From Zingiber officinale (lineage: Eukaryota > Streptophyta > Magnoliopsida > Zingiberales > Zingiberaceae), in contig NC_056005.1 in the NCBI RefSeq assembly GCF_018446385.1, positions 96,145,171 to 96,209,170 of the forward strand: a DNA stretch of 64,000 bases, in the 5' to 3' direction. Below, piece after piece: positions 50,201 through 62,200 of this stretch. Made by a program: the position numbers and the translations under genes. Every line of letters begins with the position of its first letter. The stretch's first letter is position 1. The notes under the pieces were generated by a model. The model did no database searches. It was not told the DNA's origin and was given only the letters and a program-made list of their open reading frames with translations.

Positions 50201-52551
50201 CTCTGAAAAGGTTAACTGTACGCTTTTGCTATTGCATAGTGCATGATTTACAGTTTGTAGTGGTGTCCCGTGTACTTGAATGATTCATCGAAAATAAGCT
50301 TTAGGCCTTACAACCACAACATTCTATTAGTTGGTGATCCTTCAACTAATAGTTGTCATTGGTCTAGGTGAACAATTGATTGACAATGTATATCCCTTCA
50401 AAGTTGGTGGCTTAAACTGCTTGTTTGCTAATTCTATTTTTACTGTTCTAGTATTATACTGGAAATTATGACAGTGTTAACTCAGTCTTCAAATTTGGAA
50501 ACTAGATCAATTTGGGTTTGGGGAATTGGTATCATTTCAGAATTGTGTGATAAATATATGATTTTAAATATAAGAAGTGGAATTCCTACCATGTTCTCTC
50601 TTAAACTGGAAATGCATTACAATTGGAGTTTTTAATTCAAAAGAATTGTGATCTAATATTATGAAATTGAAAATGTCTTCCCATTAGGAATTGATGCCGA
50701 ACTAGATGTACTACGTTGTTTGTTGAAATGAAGACTAAAGCACAATTGTATATGAATTGTTTTTCCCTTCGCATAATAAAGAATAACTTTTCCTCATTTC
50801 ATTCTAGAATAATTAATCCCTCCTATATTATGAACAAGTAAAGGAATTTGAAGGTACCTATCAGGTTGGACAACTGGTCGGCAGGTCGGGCTAGGCCCAG
50901 AAGACTAGTTGGGTTTGGCCAAGCTTGGCGGACTTGTTGGGCTAAGTTGGGCAGATTGGATAGATCAGCCATCAGTGGGTCAGCCAAGTTGAATCATTAG
51001 TTGATCTATTCAAGGAGGGTTGATTGAAGTGGTGGAGACTAGCTGATTGGGTAGAATTGGTTGGGCTGCCTGTTGGGCTAGGTAGATCACTCGAGCAAAG
51101 CTCTGCGGTTAGTGCAGATTGAGCAAACTTAACTGAATATATATTATGATTGGCCAAAGTAGGCTGGACAAACCAGTCTGATTGGGAGGAGAGTAGTTGG
51201 CTGGGAAGGAACAGCAGGCTGATTACAATAAGCTGGGCTAGTGAAAACAAGCAGATTGGGGGCAGATGGATTTGTTGGGTTGATTTCACTGGTTGGGCCA
51301 GTGGGGACGAGGCAATTAAGCTCGATTGATTGGGGGTAATTAGATCGGTAGGGTCTAGCAAGCAGAGTGGTAGCTAGATGAGACAGTTCGAGCATAGTAA
51401 TTGATATGAATCATCTATTTCCATGATAAACCATTTCTATTTATCCCTGAGACCAAATTGACCACACAAATTAGCAGCAGCAGCAGTTCTTTGCAGGTTC
51501 ATTTCACTCGAATTCTAGTAATAATCAATGTATTGCATCCTTTTGATGAGCTTTCCTTGAGCAGTAGTTTTTTTTTTTTTTTTGCTTAGTGTTTGCTGAA
51601 TCTGTTTCAAAATAGTTGCTTCAGTGTCTGCAGTATCTTTTTTTCACTATCATCTATTTGTTGATGTGGTTTGTAGATTTGTTAGGAGACCTCAATCCTA
51701 TTGATACCAATGTGTTGTTTGTTTATTTATTTATTGTGGTTGTATATTTTCTTGCTATGTAAGTAGTTTCCTACACTGATTTACTACTTTGCAGCACTGC
51801 TGGTTGCCCCTACGGAGAGGGTTGTCATTTTCTCCACTATTTCCCTGGAGGTGTTCAGGCTGTGCAACAGATAACCGGCCTAGGGAACTTGCCATTAGTG
51901 TTGCCTGTGACAAACCCAGTCGCCCTTCCACCCTTTCAAAACAGTGCTTCTGCCCCCATTGTAAAGACCCGTTTGTGCAACAAATACAGCACTGCTGAAG
52001 GTTGCAAGTTTGGAGAGAGATGTCGTTTCGCCCATGGCGAGTGGGAGCTTGGCAAACCCGTTTTATCATTCAATGATGCCCCAATCACAGCGCCTCCATC
52101 TTTGGGAGTTGGGCTTCGGTTTGAACCTACTCCCCATAGTGTGCATCTAGCTGCCAGCTTTGGAGCCTCTGCCACTGCAAAGATAAGTGTCAATGCATCC
52201 CTTGCAGGCATCATAATCGGTAAGGGCGGAGTCAATACTAAGCAGATATGCCGCTTGACTGGAGCAAAGTTATCGATACAGGACCATGATTCGGATTCGA
52301 GCCTCAAAAACATAGAGATGGAGGGAACTTTTGATCAGATCAACCAGGCTAGTGCAATGGTAAGAGATCTCATCATCAACATCACTGCTAGCACTAAACT
52401 GCCAGTCAGGAATCCTGCTGCATCCAAAACTGCTCTCGGGAACAACTTCAAGAGCAAAATTTGTGATAACTTTACTAGAGGTACCTGCACTTACGGCGAT
52501 CGATGCCATTTCGCTCATGGAGACAACGAGCTGCGCAAAGTCCCTGTGTGA
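47246..52551 (+). CDS. KHZ: CCCH zinc finger / KH domain RNA-binding protein (KHZ1/KHZ2 type)
   Basis: Three exons, 47246-47318, 48297-48357 and 51795-52551, join in frame to 296 aa. The order is: a basic start (MDVARKRGRPD); CCCH finger 1 (C40-x8-C49-x5-C55-x3-H59, split by intron 2); finger 2 (C106-x8-C-x5-C-x3-H); a KH domain (about 171-238) with the GxxG loop GKGG and IIIGKGGVNTKQICRLTGA; and finger 3 (C268-x7-C-x5-C-x3-H286). This architecture matches Arabidopsis KHZ1/KHZ2, redundant nuclear RNA-binding proteins that promote flowering and leaf senescence. Those have two fingers in about 240-250 aa, so the extra middle finger and longer length fit the monocot three-finger form. Exon 2 is only 61 bp. 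Intron 2 is 3.4 kb and holds a solo LTR. Confidence 0.95.
48500..49366 (+). mobile_element. Solo Gypsy (Tat-type) LTR in KHZ intron 2
   Basis: An 867-bp LTR starts TGATCCGGTGATAAGGCCGG and ends GACAGGATCA. It is flanked by a perfect 5-bp duplication CTGAC (48495-48499 and 49367-49371) with no internal region, so it arose by LTR-LTR recombination. It is related to, but clearly diverged from, the LTRs at 16639 and 31538, sharing the ends and the CTGACTTGAGCGTCGGAGGG block. It lies in the same direction as KHZ and carries a TATA-like CTATATAAGAG near 49129. Confidence 0.92.
50866..51395. repeat. Degenerate TTGGGC-rich low-complexity stretch in KHZ intron 2
   Basis: Words such as TTGGGC(T/A), AGATTGG and CAGCC/GGCTG recur irregularly over 500 bp. 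Open frames on the minus strand (Ser/Pro/Leu/Asn-rich) follow from the repeat and resemble no protein family. The origin is unknown; a decayed satellite-like insertion is possible. Confidence 0.45.
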
Positions 52552-53765
52552 TGAAACCTGGTAACAGGTAACGTTTGACAACTTGTGTTGTTTTTTGCCA
52601 TCATCTGCCATTTTTGATTTGTGAGGTGGTGGAAACATTTTAGATGCTTAGTATCCATGCAATCTTAGACCTTTTAGGTCTCTTAAATCCTAATGCTAAT
52701 TCACACTGCAATATTCTGTTCTTTTAGTTACTCAATGAATTTGTCTGAAGTGTAGGAGTAATTTCATATTTGATTATGTAGCTTGCTTTTATCACCACTA
52801 ACTGTTGGTATTGATGGCATTGCTTACTTGCAGGCTATATTAATCCCATTTTATTATGGCTATGTAATTTTATTTTATTTTTAATGAGCTAATTCTACTT
52901 CTAATTAGGGCTTAAAATTAAACACATGATTTAAATTTTTTTTACATTCTTATCTTTTATATGCATATTTTTTAGGTTTTACTAAGCATCATCTTTTTTT
53001 TTTGCCTAAATCTTTTTTCTTGGTGAGAAACATGCTTTAAATATCTTGAGTTCTATGCCTGTGCGATGTGAAAAAAAGAAGCTGAGAATTGTTAGAATTA
53101 CTATTATCATTGTCATTTGAATTTATTTATTTTTATAATTTAATATTCTTGATTGGTTACGTCTTCAATTATTAAGTTTGATTGAGATTCATTTTATTTT
53201 CAACAATTTGTAATTTTACATATTTTAAAAATCCAGTTTTTATTAGCTCAATCTTTTAATTCTGAATTTTTTGTGAGTCACCAATATATTTTGTTATCGA
53301 ACCAATTAATAGTTTGAAAACTAAGTTTAAAATAAAAAATATTTTGATTATTATACTTTAGTAAAAATATTTTTTTTTTGATAAAAACATATTGACATTT
53401 TACTGAATTATTTAAGTACTCAACTTTTATAATATCCAAGTCATTTATTTTATTTTTGAAATATCTCTCGTCTTTTTTTAATAGATTTATCGGTTTCATT
53501 TGAAATTGTTTGATGGATTTATATAATTTTGATTGATTTTGAATGTAAGTTAATGTTTTCTTGAAAATCTATTCATGCTTTCTAAATTAAATTTGATAGT
53601 GTAAATTGAGTTTATTTTGTCAATTTTAAAATTTTATTGTTACGAATTTACTCACATATTTTTAATTTTTATTTTATCAATTTAAAAAATTTATTATCTT
53701 CAATTTGTACTATCAAATTTAATATTAAGGAGACGTTAAGGAATGATATTTAAAGTTCTTCAGTC
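52552..53765. other. KHZ 3' region and AT-rich intergenic DNA
   Basis: This is the likely KHZ 3' UTR followed by AT-rich sequence with poly-T runs. No gene or repeat is recognised. Confidence 0.5.
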
Positions 53766-53992
53766 TAGAGGTGAGCATTCGATTAATTCGGTTCATAAGT
53801 TAATCGAATTAATCGAAAATCGATTTAGTGTTAACTAATTGAATCAAATCAAAGTTTTATTAAAATTGAATTAACCGAATTAGTTATTTCAGTTAATAGC
53901 ATGAATTAACTAAATTTGTTTAAAATAGCAATAAAAAGAATTTATACAAAATTAATATCGAATTAACTGAATTAATCGAATGCTCACTCCTA
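53766..53992. mobile_element. Short hAT-like MITE
   Basis: A 227-bp unit has inverted ends: left GTGAGCATTCGATTAATTCG, right (reverse complement) GTGAGCATTCGATTAATTCA. Between them are repeated AATTAATCGAATTAA-like words. Flanking octamers near CTTCAGTC and TTCTAGTC agree only in part, so the insertion is old. Confidence 0.72.
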
Positions 53993-55919
53993 TTCTAGTC
54001 CGTTGAACAATTTAATATTTTTTTGAATTAGGAGAGTTTTAGGAATTCATTAGAGATATTGATTAGTGAGTTTTTACAAATTTAGAAATTAATTGTATTG
54101 ATTTATCTCAATGTGGTTTTTAAGAAGTACATTGGACATCAATGCAATTTGGATATTATAAAAAGTTGAGTATCGGATTTAGATGATACCGAACGGTAAC
54201 AAATATTTTATGTGAGCATATTTTAATTAATTTAAAATGTGTAAATTATCTCCCAAACAGGGGTGTCTAAAATGAGAACAGATCTTTTTTACTAAGATGG
54301 ATTACGGTATTGATTGATTGATTCAAGTTCGGTTCAAGGTCTAGGTCATTAATGTTTATACCTAGGGTTTCAATATTATTGGAGCTCATTGATTAAATAA
54401 TTAAATAAAGATATTAAAAAAAATTAAATTGAGTCATTGATATTAATTAATAATATCTTACACATTAATAAATATCATATTAATTAATTTATCATATTAA
54501 TTCATTAATAACATCTTATTAATTAATTTATTATTCTTATTTACATATTACACATATCCTTATTTTCTTATAATTACAATTAACTAAGATTTTATTTTAT
54601 CTATTTTTTTTCTTCATTAATTTTATATGTTTATATTTTCTCGTCGGTATCTTTTTTTCTTTTCTCATCAATAATTTATGCTCTCACCGATGATACTCTC
54701 TGCTCCTCCCTTGCTGATAATATTTTTTTCTCACGTTTTTTTTCCTCGATAATAGTATGAATTAAAGATTTTTTTATCCATAAATACAAAGTAAAATATT
54801 TCATAAAAAAATCAAAATTAAAATTAATAAAGTTTTATTTAAATTTAATATCTCAAAAAGATTAAATAATTTAACAATGTTAAAAAAATTATCTAAATAT
54901 TAACGAAAAAATTAAATTTTATATAAAAATAATATTTTATTTTTAAAAAACAAATCAATTTATTTAAAATCGGTCATTTTCAACCCTAAATTCAAATGAA
55001 AAAACTTGAGAAATTTTTTTTAAAATATATTAAAAAAATTCTTTTTAATTTATTTTTTCCTAACACCTCAGAAAATCTTGAGATGGCTTGAATTGATTTA
55101 TATGGATCTAACCTGTTAAATCAACTAATAAATTTTCATGGTAGATCCTTTCATCCTCTGCAAATCTGATTTGCAATCAGAAGACGTGCCACGTCCTCCG
55201 TATAGGTAGATTAAAAAAAGCGATCCTACCGATTTTAATGGATAGATTAAACAATAATGCCATATGAAAATTTATTTTTAAAAAATTAATAGAGAGAGAT
55301 AGCGCGCGCTCTTTGTTTTATTCAGATGAATCAGATCGGCGTTATCTGTGGCAGTGGATGGGAGTCCTGTGGTATCGTATTTCCAAAACACCTTGTAGGA
55401 AGGCAGCAGCTCCCTTTAATGGTGTCCAACAGTCTTTGGATGGAGTAAGACAGCAACTCCAACATAAATAATAGCAGAATATTGACTCTTCCTACCAACT
55501 AATCAAAATTTAATTTAAAATTATGAGCAAAGTTAATTTTTTATATGATTATAAAAATTTCAATAATAATATTTTTTTTCTCTAAGTCAAAAAAAAAAAA
55601 TCCTAAATTTTTATACATAAATTGATTCGGCATTAGATAAAAAAATGAAACAAAGTTCTCTTTTTTTTTAATCTAGTTTCAATTTATTTATTGGTACAAG
55701 TGTTATTTATCAAAATCAAATAAATTATCAATTTGTTTTGAACTATTTGATTACTAATGTAGTGGTATAAAGAATATCATGTTTTGTCCTAATTTTAAAC
55801 AATTTAGGTTTAGTCATGTCTCGCATTATTGGAAGGGATGGGATGGGAAAGTACGGATAAATTCCAGCATAATTATTTTATTTTTATTTTTATTTTTTTA
55901 TAAGGGTAGGGTAAAGGAT
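53993..55919. other. AT-rich intergenic DNA
   Basis: Very AT-rich, with TTAATTAAT-type low complexity at 54380-54560. No coding potential or defined element is seen. Confidence 0.5.
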
Positions 55920-56745
55920 GAGTTCTTTCCATAATTGGTCATGGTCATGGTCCTCTTTCCATAATTGGTCATGGTCCCGTTGACCAATTATGGAAAGTCA
56001 TTTTGTCGATGTGTGATTCATCCTCTGGATCGTAAATTACGGTCCAGAGAATCTTGACTGGTCTCTTTGTGGGGTGCCAATCAATTTGTGTGGATCAGTG
56101 GCGGATCTAGGGAAGAGTGGGGGTGCGCTTGAGCACTCTCTTGCTCCCGAAAAATTCCACAAGTATGTTGCAGTCTGAGGGCAACGAGAAGGAAGACAAG
56201 CTCCAATTCCTTTCTTTGAGCACCCTCTTTCTTTTTTGTCTGAATCCGTCATTGTGTGTGGTCATCCTCTAGACCGTAAATTGATGGAGAGTGATAACCT
56301 CATGTATAAAATAAGTAGGGATCATCACTCTCCATCAATAATGGAGAGTGGTCCATCCTCTAGTCCATGTTTTGTGGACCAAAGGATCCACGCTAGTTGT
56401 GTAGCTTAGATCAGCAAAACGCGGATTAGAGGATGAATCACTCTCCATCATTGGTAGAGAGTGATGACCCTATGTATAAAATAAGTGGGGGTCATAACTC
56501 TCCATCATTGATGGAGAGTGACTCATCCTCTAGTCCGCGTTTTACAGACCAAAGGATTCATGCTCGTTGTGTAACTCAAATCCTATGATCCGTAAAACAC
56601 GGACTAGAGGATGGGTCACTCTATATCCTTGGTGGAGAGTGATGACCCCATGTATAAAATAAATAGGGGTCATCACTATCCATCAATGAGATAGTGACTC
56701 ATCCTTTAGTCGACTTTTTGCGGACCAGAAGTTCCGTGCTCCCAC
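55920..56745. repeat. Fold-back (nested palindrome) array
   Basis: A perfect 17-bp arm hairpin lies at 55955-55997 (CTTTCCATAATTGGTCA and its complement). From 56265 a unit of about 174 bp repeats nearly three times. Each unit holds GATGGAGAGTGATGACCCCA, a central TGTATAAAATAA (56303, 56473, 56651) and the inverted arm GGGGTCATCACTCTCCATC. It then has a second palindrome, CATCCTCTAGTCCGTGTTTT with its complement GTAAAACACGGACTAGAGGA. The array is interrupted at 56096-56254 by a small DNA transposon. I cannot name the family. Confidence 0.75.
56096..56254. mobile_element. hAT-like MITE inside the fold-back array
   Basis: The ends CAGTGGCGGATCTAG and CAATGACGGATTCAG (right end, reverse complement) are the common plant hAT terminal motif. 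The flanks TGTGTGGA and TGTGTGGT differ by one base, an 8-bp target duplication. The unit is 159 bp and non-coding. Confidence 0.7.
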
Positions 56746-56759
56746 TCATGGGGTGTCTC

Positions 56760-57450
56760 ATGGGGTGTCGGTGTTGGTAGCTTTCTTATTAAATAGGTCG
56801 AGCACTCCTACCATTTATAGCCATGAAGAGAGCCGGCAAGTGCATATGGTAGCCATCTCCGATCTTTAGTTTATTCCGCTGGTTCGATCATCTGCCTCTG
56901 ACGCCTCTGCCTCAGTCAAGTAGTTTATTCCGCTTGTTCGATCCTCTGCCTCGGCCGAGGCGATGACGGAGGAGCTGGGAATTTGAGTGGAAGGAAGATG
57001 GAACGAAGCGGCATTTCGCAGTGCGAAGAGAAGCGAGTGGGTTGAATATAGGAGGAAGACGACCCACGCGCTCATAGCCAATCCGAAACCGTCAACGCAT
57101 CTACTATAAGTAGGGAGAGAGGTAACATCAATAAATTCCAAAGTCATGTTTGGCGCATTGCGATTAACGAGTAAAAGGGCGAGCCGTGTGCGAATGCTCC
57201 GACGAACTCAAATTGCTTCTTCCTCAGTCGCCTCGAATTCCGCTTCCGTGCTCTGATTCATCCAGCAAGTGCGTTTCTCCCCAAAGAAAAAGTGTATGTT
57301 TCTACTGATTTTTTTTTCTTCGGCTTTTATTCAACTCTAATTTGTGCCAGAAAAATTATCCCTGAATTTGTTTGGTGTTTTGCGTGAATGGACTCAGGAG
57401 ATCTGAAGTTGATATTTTTTTTTTTGTTGTTGTTTTTTGTTTAGCCTAGC
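56760..57450 (+). promoter_or_regulatory. CNX2 promoter and 5' leader
   Basis: This non-repetitive stretch has a moderately GC-rich part at 56870-57270. A poly-T tract ending TTTGTTTAG just before the ATG looks like a splice acceptor, and CAGCAA|GTGCGTTT near 57268 could be its donor. A leader intron of about 175 bp is therefore possible. Confidence 0.4.
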
Positions 57451-60178
57451 ATGAGGGGACGGGTTCTGGATCTCCTTCGCCGCCGTTTTCCATTGCAAAA
57501 ATCCAATTTTGGGGTAATTTCTCAAACCTCCATTCTTCTTCTATTGTTGTTGTTGTTGTATATATATTTTTTGTATAGAAAAAGAAAAGAGTAAACGAAA
57601 GAGTTCACTCATTGGACTGAACTCGTTGCAGAAGAAAAATGGAAAGCTATGATTTGTATTACTATATCTTTCCATTCTATGTTCTTCTCCAGATGCTAAA
57701 ACTTGTTTTCTTCAATTTCTTCGCAATTTGAGCAAAAGTAAGATGGAATTCAATGTGTGTGGTGTGCTAATTTTTTTTTTCCTTGCAATATTCATGTTTG
57801 TGGTTTTATTAAACTGTTTTCTTTCTTTTTTTTACAACTTTAATGACTTATATTACAGTGTATGTCTCCCATGATACTGATGCCAATATTGGCATTCAGT
57901 TTTTGTAGCTGGTGACACAACATAATTCGCTTACCAAGTATGGATTTTTTTTTTGTCATAATGGAGTTTTTATGTGACTTGAGATGATCTGCAGAATGCA
58001 TTCCTTGATATGAGAGCATGTGATGCAGCTAGCAAACTTAATTTTAAGTTTGGTCTTATGACTTTTTGTTCCATGAACAGGTGGATGGTCATAAACTTGA
58101 ATACAGTTGTCTTACAACTTTTAATGGACGAAGCTGTTCAAGGTCGATGGCATCTGCAACTTCTACTGATATTTTATCTGAAGTGCCACCAAAAGTTACA
58201 TATAACCCTCTGTCTGATATGCTGGTTGATTCATTTGGGAGGTTCCATAATTACTTGAGGATCTCATTGACAGAGCGTTGCAATCTCCGTTGCCAGTATT
58301 GCATGCCTGAGGAAGGTGTCGAACTTACACCTAATTCTGAGCTCCTTTCTCATGATGAAATCATTCAACTTGCAACTCTCTTTGTGACTTCTGGAGTGGA
58401 TAAAATTAGGTTGACAGGAGGAGAACCTACAATTAGGAAAGACATAGAAGAGATATGTTCAAGTCTTTCCAACTTAAAAGGTCTAAAAACACTTGCTATG
58501 ACCACCAATGGGATAGTTCTTTCGAAGAAGCTTCCGAGATTGAAGGATTGTGGTGTTAATGCTATAAATATTAGTTTGGACACATTGGTTCCAGCTAAGT
58601 TTGAGTTCATTACTAGACGGAAGGGTCATCAGAAGGTCATGGAATCCATAAATGCTGCAGTAGAACTTGGATACAATCCCGTGAAGGTATCGTTAATGCA
58701 TTTTAAGAATCTTTCTTGCCAATTTTTCTTGTTAGAGTGACTCTTTATGCATAATGGCATGGTCTCTGTTTGCTTTATCAGATAAATTGTGTTGTGATGC
58801 GTGGGCTAAACGACGATGAGATTTGTGATTTTGTAGAGATGACAAGAGAGAAACCCATCAATGTTCGCTTTATTGAGTTCATGCCATTTGATGGGAATGT
58901 ATGGAATGACAAAAAACTTGTTCCTTATGCAGAGATGCTGGATAGAGTGGTAAGGTATATTTCTGCCAAATATTTGTATTGCCAGCTTACCTGTGTTATG
59001 ATAAATTCCTCAGTAAAACTCCATGCAGAGACAAAGGTTCAAAAATGTAGAAAGGTGTAAGGATCACCCTACTGATACAGCGAAAAATTTCAAGATCGAA
59101 GGTCATTGTGGAACTATCTCATTTATTACATCAATGACCGAGCACTTTTGCGCTGGTTGCAATAGATTAAGACTCTTAGCAGATGGAAACTTCAAAGTAT
59201 GTCTGTTTGGTCCATCAGAGGTATGACATTTACAAAGGTTCTTCGCCTATTTTTATCGTTTAGCTTGTATCTCGTCTTAGATGTTGAGTATCTCTACACC
59301 TGATAATTTTGTTCTTCCACATATTGTATGTTAGAGTAAGATAAGATCTTCCATAAGATGTTAAAAACATTGTCTGTAGATAGATCATGCATTTTCTTAT
59401 TCAACATATTGTTTACCATCCAATACCTTGGCGCCCTTCCTTATTACATGTATCGAACAAGAACTGCCATTTTTATATAGATGAAAATGTTGTCGATGCA
59501 ATGGACCTTGTTTACTATCAACGATTCATGGCTAGGTACCATGTATAAGCTTTCTAATATGGAAGTTAACTGATCATCATCTGACTTAACCCACTTCAAA
59601 CATTCAAATAGTAGGGTTGTCACTATATGTAGCCTTTCCATACTGGATATTAACTGAATAGTCACTTATATGTAGGTGAGTTTGAGAGATCCATTGCGTG
59701 CCGGTGTTGATGACCTCATGTTGAAGGAAATTATCGGAGCTGCGGTATGTACAACTCTTGAGCACATAAGTTTTCTCAATTGGAATTGAATATTTTGGAG
59801 AATAGTTTTTTTTTTTTAATGATGTATTCGGGACAATGTTACTTGTGATTAAGATGCATCATTTGTTTTTCTCAATTAAACTATATTTGTCTCAACTCTT
59901 TGTTCTAACTACATGAATCTTTTCCTTCCATTGAGTTATATAAAAGTTTGGAGTAGATGAAGAGGATTGAAAGAACCTAATCAATCGAAAAATAAAATTT
60001 CCTTCCATACATTTAGTGGTCTATGTTATTGTTCATCTCAACTATATCATCAATTATTTTCTATAGAGAATTTATACCCCCACTTTCTTATCAGGTAAAG
60101 AGGAAGAAAGCTGCACATGCCGGGATGTTTGATCTCGCAAAAACCACAAACAGACCTATGATACATATCGGCGGTTGA
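57451..60178 (+). CDS. CNX2: GTP 3',8-cyclase, mitochondrial (molybdenum cofactor step 1, MoaA type)
   Basis: Six exons, 57451-57513, 58081-58686, 58782-58949, 59029-59220, 59676-59744 and 60095-60178, join in frame to 393 aa (Arabidopsis CNX2 about 390). The enzyme is a radical-SAM protein that rearranges GTP to (8S)-3',8-cyclo-7,8-dihydro-GTP, from which CNX3 makes cPMP in mitochondria. Visible motifs are the radical SAM cluster C88-x3-C92-x2-C95 ([12 protein letters not shown]), the SAM-binding TGGEPT (133-138), the second 4Fe-4S site C320-x2-C323-x13-C337 ([18 protein letters not shown]) and the C-terminal Gly-Gly needed for activity (MIHIGG). Exon 1 codes an Arg/Leu-rich presequence ([16 protein letters not shown]) that fits mitochondrial import. 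The acceptor at 58081 was chosen because it alone keeps phase. Mo-cofactor serves nitrate reductase, sulfite oxidase, xanthine dehydrogenase and aldehyde oxidase. Confidence 0.96.
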
Positions 60179-61100
60179 AGTGATTGTATTTTAATAGCTC
60201 GAAGTATTGTGTGAAGAATAACAAGGCAACATTGCCCTCATCATTCTGTAATATGATTGTGTTACTAAGCTTTGATGATCCCTACAATTCGAAGGGTATC
60301 GTAGCCAAGTGAGTAAACTTTAGTGGGTGAACTGAAATTTCTCTCGATTTACAACGGAATAAAAATAAAAATTAAAAAAAAAAATGAACTAAAATATTTG
60401 GTTTGGTCCGGCCGCTCCGGATTCTTCTAGAAAATTCTACAACTAAATGATTAGTATTAAAAATGAGTGTTAATTTGAATGGATTAGGATTCCATTAAAA
60501 ATTGGCTATCCAAAAAGAATTTTAATCCGGACTGAAACTCAATCCGAAAGCTCAAAACATAAGATAACTCGAATAATCTGTCTAATTCGATTTTTTTTCC
60601 TTATAATTTTTTATTGTTATGTCAATATTTTTTTATTATTATTATATTATATTATATTGTGTTATATTATTTATGTATATAAAATATTTTAATTTTTAAA
60701 ATAAAATTTAATTTAACATAAAAAAATCACTAAATTTTAAATTTATATCCATCCGGATCAACTCGAATCCAATCTGAACTTGATCCAAATCTAAATCAAC
60801 TCAAACTTTCAATTTGAATATGACCTAAACTCAAAATCTCAATCTGAACCTAATTTTGTTTTAGATCGACTGGAATTAAGTGATTTGGTCTGGTTCATTT
60901 TTTACTGAACTATGTACGTAAGTTTTCGAAATTATCAAATCGTGTAAGATAGTTTTAAAATTACTAAATTACATATCTATTTTTCATATTACCCTTATAT
61001 ATTTTGGAATAGTCGAATCGATTTAGCTCTGTACCAAAATATCATAATTTTAAGTAAATCAGTCAACTAATTTACTTTTTTTAATCAAAGTTAACTTTAG
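60179..61100. other. CNX2 3' region and AT-rich intergenic DNA
   Basis: This is the likely 3' UTR, then AT-rich DNA with an ATTAT/TATTATATT run near 60640. No gene is seen. Confidence 0.5.
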
Positions 61101-62200
61101 ATAAAATCATTTGATGGACCAAACGACCTCGGATTGATATGAAACTAACTCTTATGAGTTTGATTATCTCTCCTTATTATATTCATGCGTTCAAACATTA
61201 ATTTGACGTTTGGTACATTAGTCGGTGTTGCCTAAAATCGACTGATTGACCAAATGACCTCGGATTGATATGAAACTAATTTCTATATGTTCATCTATCT
61301 CTCCTAAGTATATCTATGCTCTTAAATGTCAATTTGACTTAATATATTGAGAAATGATTTTTTGAACGTAAATATATTTGAAAAATTCAATTCGTATTTA
61401 AAAAATCTGGCTGATGGACCAAACGACCTCGGATTGATATGAAATTAGATTCTATGTGTTCAGCTAATTCTGTTGATTAAATTCATGCCCTCCAATATTA
61501 ATTTGACCTAATATATTGAGAACAATGATATTTTGAACATGAATTAAATTTTTTAAACATTTTGTGTTCGAAATAATTATTGCTCTCAATATATTAGGTT
61601 AAATTGAAATTTTAGTGTATGGATATAATAAAGAGAGGTAGAAGAATACATAAGAACTAATTTCATGTCAATATGAGGTCATTTGATCTATCAACCGATT
61701 TTGCCCCAAACCAACTAAGATTTTTAGGTTTATTCAACCAAAACTAATTGATGAACTTAGAGATTTAAGAATGACATGAAACTAATTTTTGCTATTTTGT
61801 TTTGTTCTTTTACTTATAAATGCTCTCAAATATCAATTTTATCCAATATATTATATATCAAGAGAAGTGATTTTTGAAGATGAATTAAATTTTTCGGACA
61901 CATTTATGTTAAAAAAAATCATTATTTTTAATATATTAGGTCAAATTGATGTTTAAGTGTATAAATATAATCATAAAAACTAGACGAACAAATCGGATGT
62001 AGTTAATGTTATTACGAGTACTCTATATCCCTAATGAGTTTCGATTAAAATTTATTGATGGAGTTAGAAAGTTCGGAATGATATGAAATCAGTTTTTATA
62101 TATTCATTTAGTTCTAATGATTATAAAAATATTTTTAAATATTAATTTAATTTAATATATGTTGAGAAGGATGATTTTTTATATATGAATCAATTAAAAT
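61100..62200. repeat. Degenerate repeat family with direct and inverted copies
   Basis: A segment starting GATGGACCAAACGACCTCGG and continuing ATTGATATGAAACTAA recurs at about 61113, 61243 and 61413, with more decayed copies near 61750 and 62057. Each is followed by ATTTGACCTAATATATTGAG-like sequence 100-130 bp later. An inverted copy lies at about 61652-61693. Spacing is irregular (130-310 bp). There is no coding potential. Confidence 0.65.

Noticed and set aside
50972-51395. Minus-strand frames of 129 and 83 codons in KHZ intron 2
   Set aside because: Ser/Pro/Asn/Leu-rich frames generated by a TTGGGC-rich degenerate repeat; no domain or splice context.
58010-58258. 82-codon open frame overlapping CNX2 exon 2
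   Set aside because: It is in another frame; the CNX2 frame has all MoaA motifs and joins exon 1 in phase at 58081.
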